Shown here in pieces: positions 47,888 through 57,729 of a stretch of 64,000 nt of DNA. Within the stretch, counting starts at the first letter, position 1, and each line of letters begins with the position of its first letter. Position numbers and translations under genes: made by a program. Below the pieces are notes generated by a model. It saw only the letters and a program-made list of their open reading frames with translations. It did no database searches and was not told the DNA's origin. Origin of the DNA: Paraliobacillus salinarum (GTDB lineage: Bacteria > Bacillota > Bacilli > Bacillales > Amphibacillaceae); NCBI RefSeq assembly GCF_014083865.1, contig NZ_JACEFA010000001.1, positions 1 through 64,000 on the forward strand, read 5' to 3'.

Positions 47888-48563
47888 ACATGTTGTTTTG
47901 TCACTTGTGCTTTTTGTTTTTGGCTTTCTTGGTTCTTATAGTTTCCAAATTACAAAAGAACACGCTCAAATCGTACAAATGTCAGAACAAGAGTGGGAAA
48001 AGGATTTTTTTTATCGCCAGCAATTAATTCAAATGGAAGAAAAAAACAGAAAATTGCAAGAGAAAGTAGATAATTATAGAAAAGACATTAACCAATTAGA
48101 GCAAGCATTTGGTGATGACGAAGCTAAAATAAAAACACTTGTAAATGAGAAAAAGAAACTTCAAATGATTACAGGAGAACTACCAATTCAAGGGTCAGGA
48201 ATAAAACTTTCCTTAAAAGATTCCGCATACATTCCATCTGAAGAAAATGTGAATCAATATATTGTGCACGACCGACATGTTCAACTTGTTATTAATGAAT
48301 TATATAGTGCAGGTGCAAAAGCAATTGCAATAAACGGACAACGAATATACAAAGACAGCTTTGTTAATTGTGTCGGTCCAGTTATATCTGTAGATGGGAA
48401 TCAATACCCTGCTCCATTTGAAATCGAAGCGATTGGTGATCCGGAATCACTACAAACTAGTTTAGAATTGACAAATGGTGTAGTAGATATTTTAGTGAAT
48501 GATAATATTGAAGTGAAACTAGAAACAATGGAACGTGTGCAAATGGATGCTAAAATCAGTTAA
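47871..48563 (+). CDS. ylxW: DUF881 family protein YlxW
   Basis: A 230-residue protein with an N-terminal membrane segment (about 7-23), a coiled coil (about 45-100) and a DUF881 domain (about 105-225; VQLVINELYSAGAKAIAINGQRI). Function is unknown; the family lies in division clusters and is thought to be on the outside of the membrane. The start within the divIB end, with AAGGAGG, implies coupling. Confidence 0.9.
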   Translation: MKLRGRHVVLSLVLFVFGFLGSYSFQITKEHAQIVQMSEQEWEKDFFYRQQLIQMEEKNRKLQEKVDNYRKDINQLEQAFGDDEAKIKTLVNEKKKLQMITGELPIQGSGIKLSLKDSAYIPSEENVNQYIVHDRHVQLVINELYSAGAKAIAINGQRIYKDSFVNCVGPVISVDGNQYPAPFEIEAIGDPESLQTSLELTNGVVDILVNDNIEVKLETMERVQMDAKIS

Positions 48564-48577
48564 GTTAGGTGATCGTA

Positions 48578-49291
48578 TTGTCAGTGAAAAATAAAGTCAT
48601 TGTATCCATTTTATCTATATTTATAGGTTTTGTATTAGCCATTCAATTCCAAACTTCAAATGGATCGAGTCAACGCGAAACAAGGGACACATGGCAAGTA
48701 AGAGCTAAATTACAAGATGAACAACAAAAACAACAATTGTTATACAAAAAGTTAGATAAATTGGAAGCAGTTTATGAAGAATATGCCAAACAATCTGAAC
48801 AAGAACAAATGGATGTATTAAAAGAATCAATTATAGAATTGAAAAAAAAAGCCGGCCTATTAGAGAGGGATGGGGCTGGTGTAGTTATGACAATAGAAGG
48901 AATATTCATTGACTCCCCATATGCACAAGAGTATCCAACCATCTCTCCAGAATTACTAAATCGGCTAATTAATGAATTGAATGCATATGGCGCAACTGAT
49001 ATAGCTATAGAAAATGAACGGATTGTCAATACTTCTCCCATTCGATATGTAAATGGAAAGACATACGTCAACAATCATGCTTTACCAGATTTACCATTAA
49101 ATATTTATATTCTAACTGAGAATCCACAAAGGTTAATTGATTACATGGAAGTAAGTCAATCAATGGATGAATTTTCTATTGAAGATATGTCTATGGAATT
49201 TACCTTAAAAGAAAAAATAACATTGCCTGCATATCAAGGGATAATTAATTTCGAAGCAGTAGAAGTGAATGAAGAAATAGGTGAAAAGTAA
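48578..49291 (+). CDS. ylxX: DUF881 family protein YlxX
   Basis: A paralogue of the previous gene: N-terminal membrane segment (about 6-24), coiled coil (about 30-85) and DUF881 domain (INELNAYGATDIAIENERIV). About 237 residues. I start at TTG 48578, spaced correctly from AGGTGATC, although a GTG at 48569 is possible. The stop codon overlaps the sbp ATG by one base. Tandem DUF881 genes here are conserved in B. subtilis. Confidence 0.88.
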   Translation: MSVKNKVIVSILSIFIGFVLAIQFQTSNGSSQRETRDTWQVRAKLQDEQQKQQLLYKKLDKLEAVYEEYAKQSEQEQMDVLKESIIELKKKAGLLERDGAGVVMTIEGIFIDSPYAQEYPTISPELLNRLINELNAYGATDIAIENERIVNTSPIRYVNGKTYVNNHALPDLPLNIYILTENPQRLIDYMEVSQSMDEFSIEDMSMEFTLKEKITLPAYQGIINFEAVEVNEEIGEK

Positions 49292-49644
49292 TGTGGTTAC
49301 CGGCAATATTTTTAATAATAGGTATATCTTTAGGTCTTCTAACTGATATTACAATTTCGGATCAGTATTCGAATTACTTATCTATTGCAATACTCGCAGC
49401 ATTAGATACTTTATTCGGTGGAATCCGCGCACACCTAGATCGAACATTTGATCAGAAGATTTTTGTGTCAGGTTTCTTATTTAACATTGGTTTAGCTGTT
49501 TTATTAACCTTTATTGGTGTAAAATTAGGTATTGATCTGTATTTGGCTGCAGTATTTGCTTTTGGAGTAAGACTGTTTCAGAACATTGCAATTATTCGTA
49601 GACGCTTAATTCTACAAAAAAATACAGAAAAACAAGATAATTAA
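49291..49644 (+). CDS. sbp: small basic protein (DUF1290)
   Basis: A 117-residue membrane protein of the DUF1290 family with three to four hydrophobic segments and the motif ALDTLFGGIRAHLDRTFDQKIF. Always found upstream of ftsA in Bacilli; function unknown. It overlaps ylxX by one base, so the three genes from divIB to here form a coupled unit with it. Confidence 0.9.
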   Translation: MWLPAIFLIIGISLGLLTDITISDQYSNYLSIAILAALDTLFGGIRAHLDRTFDQKIFVSGFLFNIGLAVLLTFIGVKLGIDLYLAAVFAFGVRLFQNIAIIRRRLILQKNTEKQDN

Positions 49645-49654
49645 CGTTTTTTTG

Positions 49655-49682
49655 ACAGGAAAATGTTCGCTAAATGTAGAAT
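49655..49682 (+). promoter_or_regulatory. σH-type promoter for ftsAZ
   Basis: ACAGGAAAA (49655-49663), twelve bases, then GTAGAAT (49676-49682) fits the σH consensus RNAGGAWWW-N11/12-RNNGAAT at every defined position. B. subtilis ftsAZ has a σH promoter used at the start of sporulation. A σA -35 (TTGACA, 49652-49657) overlaps it but its -10 is poorly spaced. The rest of the 49645-49932 leader shows only AT-rich DNA. Confidence 0.72.
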
Positions 49683-49932
49683 AATGTAGTAAAGTTTAAA
49701 TGTAGATCTAAAATGCTTTTCTTTTTAATGCTCTTTAGGAAGAAAAGAAATATTTATAGGAGTATATTCTGGGTTTATATTGTTTTAATTATAATTTATA
49801 ATAGAACTAATCTACTAATTTTCCGAAAACATGTTAAAATGATAGTTACATATATTAACAAAGGTTTAGTGACTATTCAAAAAATAAAATTAATCTATAA
49901 TTTGTAACCTTAACGTAGGAGGTGCCTTTCTT

Positions 49933-51219
49933 GTGAACAACAATGAAATATTAGTCAGCTTGGATATAGGTACATCAAAAATTAAAGTAATTATTGGTGA
50001 AGTATTAAAGGATTCCTTGAATATTATTGGAGTAGGAACTGCGAATTCTAATGGAATGAAAAAAGGTGCCATCGTAGATATTGACCAAACTGTGCAATCT
50101 ATTAAGAATGCCGTGGAACAAGCGGAAAGAATGGTAGATATGCAAATTGACCGGGTAATTGTTGGTGTCAATGGAAATCACGTTCAGCTTCAGCCATGTC
50201 ACGGTGTAGTGGCTGTTTCAAGTGAGAACCGTGAAATTGGAAATGAAGATGTGACAAGAGTAATAGATGCAGCACAAGTGATTTCTATTCCACCAGAAAG
50301 AGAGATTATTGATGTTGTACCAAAACAATTTATTGTCGATGGATTAGATGAAATATCAGATCCTAGAGGGATGATTGGTGTTCGATTAGAGATGGAAGGA
50401 ACGATTATTACTTGTTCCAGAACAATGTTACATAACGTATTGAAATGTGTTGAAAGAGCTGGTTTAGAAGTTATCGACATATGTCTTCAATCACTAGCAT
50501 CAGGTTCTATTGCCTTATCAAAAGATGAAAAAAATCTAGGAGTAGCTTTAATTGATGTTGGTGGAGGAAATACTACGGTAGCAGTTTTTGAAGATGATCA
50601 TTTGACTGCCACTAGTGTTGTTCCATTAGGTGGAGATAACATCACAAAGGATATTTCTATTGGATTAAGAACTACTTCAGAAGATGCTGAGGAAATTAAA
50701 ATTAAGCATGGACACGCTTTTTATGATCAAGCGCTTGAAGAAGAAACTTTTGAAACTTCCATTATTGGCAGCGATCAAAAGCAAATATTTAATCAATTGG
50801 ATATTTCTGATATGATTGAAGCTAGGTTAGAGGAAATTTATACTTATGCAGCTAAAGAATTAAGACGAATGGGTTATTCTGAACTACCTGGTGGCTTTGT
50901 TTTAACTGGAGGTTGCATGAGAATGCCAGGTGCTTTAGAATTGGCTCAAGACTTATTTCATGCCAATGTACGCATTGCAATTCCTGACTATATAGGTGTG
51001 AGAGAATCACAATTTACTGCTGGAGTCGGGATATTAAAGTTTTCTAATTACAATGCAAAAATTCAAGGAAAGCATTTAACTGGTGCTGTTTCCTACTCTG
51101 ATTATGCAGAAAAGAAGCCTGCTAAACAAAAAAGAATGGTGAAAAAAGAAGAAAGCAAACAACCAGCGAAGAAAAAAGATTCTGGTATTTCTAATTTATT
51201 TAAATACTTTTTTGATTAA
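49933..51219 (+). CDS. ftsA: cell division protein FtsA
   Basis: An actin-like ATPase of 428 residues that anchors FtsZ filaments to the membrane. Phosphate-binding motif [12 protein letters not shown] is at residues 8-19, a second in [14 protein letters not shown] near 206, and the adenosine motif [14 protein letters not shown] near 322. The extreme C-terminus [11 protein letters not shown] is the amphipathic membrane-targeting helix. Start GTG follows GTAGGAGGTG. ftsZ follows after 115 bases. Confidence 0.96.
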   Translation: MNNNEILVSLDIGTSKIKVIIGEVLKDSLNIIGVGTANSNGMKKGAIVDIDQTVQSIKNAVEQAERMVDMQIDRVIVGVNGNHVQLQPCHGVVAVSSENREIGNEDVTRVIDAAQVISIPPEREIIDVVPKQFIVDGLDEISDPRGMIGVRLEMEGTIITCSRTMLHNVLKCVERAGLEVIDICLQSLASGSIALSKDEKNLGVALIDVGGGNTTVAVFEDDHLTATSVVPLGGDNITKDISIGLRTTSEDAEEIKIKHGHAFYDQALEEETFETSIIGSDQKQIFNQLDISDMIEARLEEIYTYAAKELRRMGYSELPGGFVLTGGCMRMPGALELAQDLFHANVRIAIPDYIGVRESQFTAGVGILKFSNYNAKIQGKHLTGAVSYSDYAEKKPAKQKRMVKKEESKQPAKKKDSGISNLFKYFFD

Positions 51220-51334
51220 ATGTAAAAAAAAGATGTTCAAGCTTTTTATACATAATAGTTTGAATGGAACATCCCTCAAAAAGATAACTAAACATCAAGA
51301 AAACTAGTAAACTTGCAGATTAGGAGGAACAAAC

Positions 51335-52462
51335 ATGTTAGAGTTTGATACGGAAATGGATCAACTTGCAAAAATAAAAGTAATAGGTGTTGGCGGTGGA
51401 GGAAATAATGCCGTGAATCGTATGATCGAACATGGTGTACAAGGTGTTGAATTTATTGCAGTCAATACTGATTCACAAGCATTAAATTTATCTAAAGCTG
51501 AAGTAAAAATTCAATTAGGAACTAAATTAACTCGTGGGTTAGGTGCAGGTGCAAACCCGGAGGTAGGAAGAAAAGCAGCAGAAGAAAGTAAAGAACAAAT
51601 TGAAGAAGTACTACAAGGTGCTGATATGATTTTTGTTACTGCTGGAATGGGTGGTGGAACTGGAACTGGTGCTGCGCCTGTTATTGCACAAATTGCGAAA
51701 GAATTAGGCGCCTTAACAGTGGGTGTTGTTACACGACCGTTTACTTTTGAAGGAAGAAAACGTTCTACTCAAGCTATTACAGGAATAGATGGATTGAAAT
51801 CTAGTGTAGACACACTGATTGTTATTCCAAATGATAGATTATTGGAAATTATCGACAAAAATACACCGATGTTAGAAGCTTTCCGTGAAGCTGACAATGT
51901 TTTACGTCAAGGTGTTCAAGGTATATCTGATTTGATAGCTACACCAGGTTTGATTAACGTGGACTTTGCTGATGTTAAAACAATTATGTCAGATAAAGGA
52001 TCTGCATTAATGGGAATTGGCGTGGCTACTGGAGAAAGTAGAGCTTCTGAAGCGGCCAAAAAGGCAATTTCATCTCCATTATTAGAAACATCTATTGATG
52101 GTGCGCATGGTGTGCTTATGAACATAACGGGTGGTGCAAACCTTAGCTTATATGAAGTGCAAGAAGCTGCAGATATTGTAACATCAGCTGCTGACCAAGA
52201 AGTGAATGTTATCTTCGGTTCAGTAATTAACGAAAACTTAAAAGAAGAAATAGTCGTTACTGTTATCGCAACCGGATTTGATGAATCTCAAATTGATAAC
52301 GGCCAACCTAAAAAACGACCAGTTGCACATAAAAATATGGCTTCCAGTGAAAAAAGACGAGAAGTGGTATCACAGGAGCCACAGGAACAACAACGCTCTA
52401 GAGAAGAAGAGGATACATTAGATATTCCGACCTTCTTACGTAATAGAAATCGTCGTAGATAA
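51335..52462 (+). CDS. ftsZ: cell division protein FtsZ
   Basis: The tubulin-like GTPase that forms the Z ring, 375 residues. The tubulin signature [10 protein letters not shown] is at about residues 104-113, the N-terminal nucleotide site has [13 protein letters not shown], and the C-terminal conserved peptide [13 protein letters not shown] binds FtsA and SepF. A disordered Gln/Glu-rich linker (about 318-360) precedes it. Start ATG follows TTAGGAGG. A strong terminator ends the transcript. Confidence 0.97.
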   Translation: MLEFDTEMDQLAKIKVIGVGGGGNNAVNRMIEHGVQGVEFIAVNTDSQALNLSKAEVKIQLGTKLTRGLGAGANPEVGRKAAEESKEQIEEVLQGADMIFVTAGMGGGTGTGAAPVIAQIAKELGALTVGVVTRPFTFEGRKRSTQAITGIDGLKSSVDTLIVIPNDRLLEIIDKNTPMLEAFREADNVLRQGVQGISDLIATPGLINVDFADVKTIMSDKGSALMGIGVATGESRASEAAKKAISSPLLETSIDGAHGVLMNITGGANLSLYEVQEAADIVTSAADQEVNVIFGSVINENLKEEIVVTVIATGFDESQIDNGQPKKRPVAHKNMASSEKRREVVSQEPQEQQRSREEEDTLDIPTFLRNRNRRR

Positions 52463-52481
52463 AAATTCAATATTTTCAATG

Positions 52482-52526
52482 AAAAAGGTTTTGATTAGCT
52501 AGTAATAGTTAATCAAAACCTTTTTT
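52482..52526 (+). terminator. terminator after ftsZ
   Basis: AAAAGGTTTTGATTA pairs perfectly with TAATCAAAACCTTTT around a loop of about twelve bases, followed by more T residues. Confidence 0.92.
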
Positions 52527-52634
52527 GTTGTGTGAAAAATGAAATTATCATTTTAAAGTTTTATTGAAACATTTTTATAAGCATCACTTTTGACAATTTA
52601 ACAGTTAATTTCTAAAAATATGCTACTATTAGCA

Positions 52635-52675
52635 GTCAAAATTTGACAGACATTGAAATTTATTTTCGCTATACT
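52635..52675 (+). promoter_or_regulatory. spoIIG promoter, long spacer with Spo0A-like boxes
   Basis: TTGACA (52643-52648) and TATACT (52670-52675) are good σA elements separated by 21 bases instead of 17. The B. subtilis spoIIG promoter has the same peculiarity (22 bases) and needs Spo0A. The -35 overlaps an inverted repeat GTCAAA-A-TTTGAC (52635-52647), whose arms resemble 0A boxes with one change; another TTTGACAA is at about 52589. Spo0A control is inferred. Confidence 0.7.
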
Positions 52676-52694
52676 AATCACAGTGAACAGGTAA

Positions 52695-53630
52695 GTGAGG
52701 GGGGAACAAATAATTATCTATTTAGACGCCGTTTGGATACTCAATATTTTTTTGGATTGGATGATTCTATTATTAACTAAACACATGGGAAAAGTTAGTG
52801 CAAAAAGCTGGGCGATCTTTTTGGCTGCAATCATTGCTTCATTGTTTGTACCTTTGACCATTTTTTATCCTAATTCTATTTTACTTCATCCAATTGGAAA
52901 GCTATCTATCTCAATATTAGTTATAATTATTGGTTTCGGTCTGAAGCATCCCAAAACTTTATTGCGACTGTTACTTACGTTTTATTTTGTGACTTTTGCA
53001 TTAGGAGGATCATTAACTGCGATTCATTTTTTTTTATCAAGTCCAGTTCAATTTGGACCAACAGGTATCGTTACATGGAGCAGTGGTTTAGGGGATCCAA
53101 TCAGTTGGATGTTTGTTGTTGTTGGTTTTCCGGTAGTATGGATGTTTACTAAAAATCGTCTGGACAAGCACACAATAACTCAGTTTGATGCAGAACAAAT
53201 TATGCATGTTACCTTTCACTATAACAATGTTGCTATTACTACTACGGGGTATGTTGATAGTGGAAATCAATTAATAGATCCATTAACAAAAAAGCATATT
53301 GTGGTTTGTGATTATAGTATAGCGAAGCAGCTTTTTACTTATGAACAAATAAAACAAATGAAAAAAGCGATGGAAGGCTATCATTTTGAACAATTGGAAG
53401 GCTATTTTTCGAATCCTATAGATATTGTTCCTTACCATGATATCTCAGGACAACCGCAATTTATGCTTGCAATCAAACCTGAGAAATTCACTATATATCT
53501 CAAAAAACAAAAAATATTGGTTTCGAATGTGAGCATTGGGATCCAATTTAATCAATTAGCTGAAGATGGAAGCTATCATTGTTTGCTTCATCCAGCATTG
53601 TTTAATCAAACTACATTAAAACTAGCTTAA
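52695..53630 (+). CDS. spoIIGA: SpoIIGA, sporulation σE-processing peptidase
   Basis: A membrane aspartic protease that activates pro-σE after a signal from the forespore (SpoIIR). Five N-terminal membrane segments (to about residue 155) precede a cytoplasmic protease domain with the active-site DSGNQL near residue 195, as in B. subtilis. GTG 52695 is the only canonical start but has a weak ribosome site; AGGGGGG at 52698-52704 instead points to ATT 52713, giving MIYLDAVW, which aligns with the B. subtilis N-terminus MKIYLDVIW. Up to 311 residues. sigE follows after 13 bases. Confidence 0.92.
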   Translation: MRGEQIIIYLDAVWILNIFLDWMILLLTKHMGKVSAKSWAIFLAAIIASLFVPLTIFYPNSILLHPIGKLSISILVIIIGFGLKHPKTLLRLLLTFYFVTFALGGSLTAIHFFLSSPVQFGPTGIVTWSSGLGDPISWMFVVVGFPVVWMFTKNRLDKHTITQFDAEQIMHVTFHYNNVAITTTGYVDSGNQLIDPLTKKHIVVCDYSIAKQLFTYEQIKQMKKAMEGYHFEQLEGYFSNPIDIVPYHDISGQPQFMLAIKPEKFTIYLKKQKILVSNVSIGIQFNQLAEDGSYHCLLHPALFNQTTLKLA

Positions 53631-53643
53631 GGAGGAAGAGAGA

Positions 53644-54366
53644 ATGATTAAAAAATGGCTAATTGCGGTCAAATTACGTTGGTACAAAATTCGGATGAAG
53701 TTAGGAATAAAACCAAAAGCAATTTATTATATTGGTGGGAGTGAAGCATTACCTCCTCCGTTGTCTAAAGAAGAAGAACAAGTATTATTAAGAAAATTGC
53801 CTGATGGTGATAAAGCAGCAAGAGCTATGTTAATCGAACGGAATTTACGTTTAGTTGTATACATAGCAAGAAAATTTGAAAATACAGGAATAAATATAGA
53901 GGATTTAATAAGTATTGGAACAATTGGTTTAATAAAAGCAGTAAATACATTTAATCTTGAAAAAAAAATCAAATTAGCTACTTACGCATCTAGGTGTATA
54001 GAAAACGAAATTTTAATGTATTTAAGAAAAAATAATAAATTGAAATCAGAAGTATCTTTTGATGAACCATTGAATATAGATTGGGATGGAAATGAGCTAT
54101 TACTATCCGATATTCTGGGGACAGATGAAGATATAACGATTAAAGAATTAGATGCAGATGTAGATAAAGAATTATTACAGAATGCTTTAGAACAATTGAA
54201 TGAACGTGAAAAACAAATAATGGAACTTCGCTTCGGATTAATAGGAAGCGAAGAAAAAACACAAAAGGATGTTGCTGATATGCTTGGTATATCTCAATCC
54301 TATATTTCACGATTAGAGAAAAAAATTATACGTAGACTTCAAAAAGAATTTAATAAAATGGTGTAA
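53644..54366 (+). CDS. sigE: RNA polymerase sporulation sigma factor σE (pro-form)
   Basis: The early mother-cell sigma factor, 240 residues. The basic N-terminus (about 1-28, [21 protein letters not shown]) is the pro-sequence cut by SpoIIGA. Region 2 contains [33 protein letters not shown] and region 4 the helix-turn-helix [22 protein letters not shown]. Start ATG follows AAGGAGGAAG. It is co-transcribed with spoIIGA. Confidence 0.97.
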   Translation: MIKKWLIAVKLRWYKIRMKLGIKPKAIYYIGGSEALPPPLSKEEEQVLLRKLPDGDKAARAMLIERNLRLVVYIARKFENTGINIEDLISIGTIGLIKAVNTFNLEKKIKLATYASRCIENEILMYLRKNNKLKSEVSFDEPLNIDWDGNELLLSDILGTDEDITIKELDADVDKELLQNALEQLNEREKQIMELRFGLIGSEEKTQKDVADMLGISQSYISRLEKKIIRRLQKEFNKMV

Positions 54367-54420
54367 AGCTTACTACTGTAGTTGTCACCAGTTTTTAAAA
54401 TTAAACAAGAATTTTTTTCC

Positions 54421-54451
54421 TGCATAAAACATCTTCCTAGTGGTGATACTG
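54421..54451 (+). promoter_or_regulatory. σF promoter for sigG
   Basis: TGCATA (54421-54426), a 15-base spacer, and GGTGATACTG (54442-54451) fit the published σF pattern (GYWTA, N15, GGNRANANT) at all core positions. B. subtilis sigG is transcribed by σF in the forespore. It lies 37 bases before the sigG start. Confidence 0.85.
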
Positions 54452-54487
54452 TTCCATGAACAGCATCTCCAAACGGGAGGATAAATC

Positions 54488-55267
54488 ATGACAAAACACA
54501 AGGTTGAAATTTGCGGTGTTGACACATCTACTTTACCAGTACTTAAAAATGAGGAAATGCGGAAGTTGTTTAAGGAATTACAAAGTGGTGATTTAAGTGC
54601 GCGTGAGGAATTAGTTAATGGAAATCTAAGATTGGTGTTGAGTATTATCCAAAGGTTTCAGAATCGTGGAGAGTATGGCGATGATCTATTTCAAGTAGGT
54701 TGCATTGGTTTAATGAAATCAATTGATAATTTTGATTTGGGTCAAAACGTCCGGTTTTCCACGTATGCTGTACCAATGATTATTGGTGAAATTCGTCGCT
54801 ACTTAAGGGACAATAATCCAATACGTGTATCTAGATCATTAAGAGATACGGCATATAAAGCTCTGCAAGTTAAAGAAAAATTGATGAGTAAAACTTTAAA
54901 GGAACCAACAGCAATGGAGATTGCTAAAGAGATGGATGTCCCCCATGCAGATATTGTTTTTGCAATGGATGCCATTCAAGACCCAGTATCATTGTTTGAA
55001 CCGATTTATAATGATGGTGGTGACCCGATCTTTGTAATGGATCAAATCAGCGATGATAAGGATAAAGAATCTAATTGGTTGGACCAAATATCATTAAAAG
55101 AGGGAATGCATCGACTTAATGAACGAGAAAAAATGATTTTGACAAAGCGTTTTTTTCAAGGAAAAACACAGATGGAGGTTGCTGAAGAGATCGGTATCTC
55201 ACAAGCGCAAGTTTCTAGATTAGAAAAGGCGGCAATGCAAGAAATGAATAAAGAAATGTTTGAATAA
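54488..55267 (+). CDS. sigG: RNA polymerase sporulation sigma factor σG
   Basis: The late forespore sigma factor, 259 residues. The N-terminal VEICGVDTSTLPVLKNEEMRKL is characteristic of σG. Region 2 (LRLVLSIIQRFQNRGEYGDDLFQVGCIGLMKSI), region 3 and the region 4 helix-turn-helix TQMEVAEEIGISQAQVSRLEK are complete. ATG follows CGGGAGG. Downstream of sigE but with its own forespore promoter; read-through from spoIIG is possible because no terminator separates them. Confidence 0.97.
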   Translation: MTKHKVEICGVDTSTLPVLKNEEMRKLFKELQSGDLSAREELVNGNLRLVLSIIQRFQNRGEYGDDLFQVGCIGLMKSIDNFDLGQNVRFSTYAVPMIIGEIRRYLRDNNPIRVSRSLRDTAYKALQVKEKLMSKTLKEPTAMEIAKEMDVPHADIVFAMDAIQDPVSLFEPIYNDGGDPIFVMDQISDDKDKESNWLDQISLKEGMHRLNEREKMILTKRFFQGKTQMEVAEEIGISQAQVSRLEKAAMQEMNKEMFE

Positions 55268-55305
55268 TAAATTATTCGTTATCTTTGTAAATATAAAATA
55301 AAATG

Positions 55306-55350
55306 AAACAGATACATCTTTTTAATTGAAGGGTGTATCTGTTTTTCTTT
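55306..55350 (+). terminator. terminator after sigG
   Basis: AAACAGATACA pairs with TGTATCTGTTT around a loop of about 17 bases, followed by a T-rich tract. Confidence 0.82.
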
Positions 55351-55427
55351 TTAAGTAAATTTATTAAATAAGATAAATTCAAACAAAGCATTGCATATAA
55401 TCACAATAACAGGATGGAGGGGTGAAT

Positions 55428-55676
55428 ATGGTTACTTTAACGAATATGCAATTAAAAGAAATCATTCTGGTGGAAAGCGGTGAGAAGATTGGAATGATTG
55501 TGGATTTAGAGATTGATCATAGTAAAGGGAAAATCACACATCTAATTGTAGGTGCTAAGAACAAAGTCATACCATTATTCGGAAAACAAGAAGAAATCAC
55601 GATTCCATGGGCTGATATCGTAACAGTTGGTTCTGATGTTATTTTAATTAGAAGTGATAAACGCAAATTGATTTAA
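55428..55676 (+). CDS. ylmC: YlmC/YmxH family PRC-barrel protein
   Basis: An 82-residue single PRC-barrel domain (MVTLTNMQLKEIILVESGEKIGMIVDLEID), of the YlmC/YmxH family linked to sporulation by expression but of unknown function. I start at ATG 55428 after GGAGGGGTG; a GTG six bases upstream lies in that site. It immediately follows sigG, as in B. subtilis once ylmA is discounted (ylmA is absent here). Confidence 0.87.
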   Translation: MVTLTNMQLKEIILVESGEKIGMIVDLEIDHSKGKITHLIVGAKNKVIPLFGKQEEITIPWADIVTVGSDVILIRSDKRKLI

Positions 55677-55775
55677 AAATGTAAAAACTGAGCATTTCAC
55701 ACATAATTCGATTTTTATAAGAAATTCACTCGAATGTATGATAAAATAGTTAAAAATACAAAGGGAGAAAATAAT

Positions 55776-56576
55776 TTGGAACCATTTATTCAAGTTCATT
55801 CATCTTTTGTTGAATTAAACACATGGCAAAAGGCTGATTCACAGTTAGTTGTTGGGTTTTCTACACGGCATGGAGGTGTTAGTAAAGCCCCTTTTGATAC
55901 ATTTAATTTAGGCTTACATGTAAATGATAATCAGCAAGATGTTGTAACAAATAAAAATAAATTAAGTCAATTAATAGATTATCCCCTTGATCACTGGGTA
56001 ATGGCTGAACAAACACATGGTACAAATATTCATCTCGTTACAGCTGCCGATAAAGGAAAAGGGGCATTTCAATACGAAACATCAATTCAAGATACGGATG
56101 GTTTAATTACAAAAGAAAAAAACATTTTACTAACAGCTATGTTTGCTGATTGTGTCCCTCTGTATTTTTGGGACCAAAAAACAGGTTGGATTGGTATTGC
56201 ACATGCAGGATGGAAAGGCACGGTTAAACAAATAGCGGGTAAAATGGTTCAAGCGTTAAAAGATAATGGTGCAAATGTAGATTCGCTCTATGTTGGTATT
56301 GGACCTTCGATCTCACAGGGGAATTATGAAATAAACGATTTTGTTTTTAATCATATTCCGATTGAATTTCGTGAGCAAGTAACAGAAAAGGTAAGTGATA
56401 AGAATTATTTATTAAATCTTTCATCACTAAATTATTATATATTGGTCAAACATGGTATTCATCTAGAAAATATATATCAAACCAATTTCTGCACATATAG
56501 TAATCCTTTATTTTTTTCTCATCGCTATGAGAATGGACAAACAGGTAGAATGTTAGGGTATATAGGTAAGAGATGA
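55776..56576 (+). CDS. ylmD: peptidoglycan editing factor PgeF / multicopper polyphenol oxidase (YlmD)
   Basis: A 266-residue CNF1/YfiH-like domain protein. Conserved metal and nucleophile residues are present: QTHGTNIH, DADC-like FADCVPLYF and HAGWKGTV, plus GPSISQGNYE. E. coli PgeF (YfiH) removes wrong UDP-MurNAc-peptides, and other members act on purine nucleosides; the reaction here is not certain. I start at TTG 55776 after AAAGGGAG, since this gives the MEPF start of B. subtilis YlmD; ATG 55734 has no site. Confidence 0.88.
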   Translation: MEPFIQVHSSFVELNTWQKADSQLVVGFSTRHGGVSKAPFDTFNLGLHVNDNQQDVVTNKNKLSQLIDYPLDHWVMAEQTHGTNIHLVTAADKGKGAFQYETSIQDTDGLITKEKNILLTAMFADCVPLYFWDQKTGWIGIAHAGWKGTVKQIAGKMVQALKDNGANVDSLYVGIGPSISQGNYEINDFVFNHIPIEFREQVTEKVSDKNYLLNLSSLNYYILVKHGIHLENIYQTNFCTYSNPLFFSHRYENGQTGRMLGYIGKR

Positions 56577-56605
56577 AATTGAACGAACAGAAGGAGTAGT
56601 GTTAA

Positions 56606-57277
56606 TTGAAAGTGCAAGCTAACTTAAAAGAAATACAGAAAAATATAAGTGAAGCATGTGCGAAAGCAGGTAGAGATCCGAAAGAAGTAACTATAATCGG
56701 TGTAACTAAATATGTCAGTGTAGAACGTGCGGATGAAGCAGTCGAAGCTGGTGTCAACCACTTAGGTGAGAATCGAATCGAAGGATTAAAAGAAAAATCT
56801 AATGAATTATCATCAAAAGATGTTATTTGGCATTTTATCGGTTCTTTACAATCAAAGAAAGTGAAACATGTTGTCAACGAGTTTGATTTTCTTCATTCGC
56901 TTGATAGATTATCTTTAGCTAAAGAAATAAATAAACGGGCTGAGCAACCAGTTTCATGCTTCATACAAGTAAACACAAGTGGAGAAGCATCAAAGCATGG
57001 ACTAGCTCCTACTGAAGTAATTGACTTCGTTCAGAAGTTACAGGAATATCCTCAGATACAAATCATCGGCTTGATGACAATGGCTCCTTTAACTGATGAT
57101 GAAGCAGCCTTACGAGATACATTTCGTCAATTACGCTTATTGCGAGATAATGTGCAAGATTTGAAGCTTAGTTATGCTCCTTGCTCAGAACTATCCATGG
57201 GGATGAGTAACGATTACGGTATTGCTATTGAAGAAGGTGCAACATACATTCGAATTGGTTCAAATCTTGTTGGATAA
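56606..57277 (+). CDS. ylmE: YggS-family PLP-binding protein YlmE
   Basis: A 223-residue fold-type III PLP protein of the YggS/PLPBP family, which keeps pyridoxal phosphate and amino-acid pools balanced. The PLP Lys is in IIGVTKYVS at about residue 36; [11 protein letters not shown] and [11 protein letters not shown] follow, with [26 protein letters not shown] at the end. Start TTG follows AAGGAG. It lies directly before sepF, conserved in Gram-positives. Confidence 0.92.
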   Translation: MKVQANLKEIQKNISEACAKAGRDPKEVTIIGVTKYVSVERADEAVEAGVNHLGENRIEGLKEKSNELSSKDVIWHFIGSLQSKKVKHVVNEFDFLHSLDRLSLAKEINKRAEQPVSCFIQVNTSGEASKHGLAPTEVIDFVQKLQEYPQIQIIGLMTMAPLTDDEAALRDTFRQLRLLRDNVQDLKLSYAPCSELSMGMSNDYGIAIEEGATYIRIGSNLVG

Positions 57278-57289
57278 AGAGGTGAAAAA

Positions 57290-57724
57290 ATGAGCATTAA
57301 AAACAAGTTAAAAACATTATTTTCTGTCGAAGATGAATATGAATACGAATATGTAGAGGAAGAACAAGGAGACACAGAAAGTCTGACTCGCAGTGAAAAA
57401 CGTCAACCGCAAAACGTGGTAAGTCTAAAGTCGGTGAAATCAACTGCAAAAGTAGTGCTTTGTGAGCCTAGGTCTTATGACGAAACACAAGAAATTGCTG
57501 ATCATATTGTTAATCGACGCTCTGTCGTAATCAATTTACAACGAGTAGATTACCAGCAAGCAAAACGAATTGTTGATTTTTTAGGTGGGACAGTATATGC
57601 TGTTTCAGGAGAAATGCAAAAATTAGGTCCACATACATTTTTATGTGCACCAGATAATGTAGATGTATCAGGAAGTATTACACAGTTAGTTAGTGAAGAA
57701 GAAGACTTTGAACAAGGGTGGTAA
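57290..57724 (+). CDS. sepF: cell division protein SepF
   Basis: A 144-residue FtsZ-associated protein. A short N-terminal amphipathic helix ([11 protein letters not shown]) binds the membrane, an acidic linker follows, and the SepF domain (about 58-140; [41 protein letters not shown]) forms rings that bundle FtsZ. Start ATG follows AGAGGTG. Twelve bases after ylmE. Confidence 0.95.
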   Translation: MSIKNKLKTLFSVEDEYEYEYVEEEQGDTESLTRSEKRQPQNVVSLKSVKSTAKVVLCEPRSYDETQEIADHIVNRRSVVINLQRVDYQQAKRIVDFLGGTVYAVSGEMQKLGPHTFLCAPDNVDVSGSITQLVSEEEDFEQGW

Positions 57725-57729
57725 GTTTT

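Noticed and set aside
49713-49907. 64-codon hydrophobic ORF in the ftsA leader
   Set aside because: No ribosome site and the frame is simply AT-rich DNA giving Ile/Leu/Tyr/Lys. Promoter elements for ftsAZ occupy the adjacent region.
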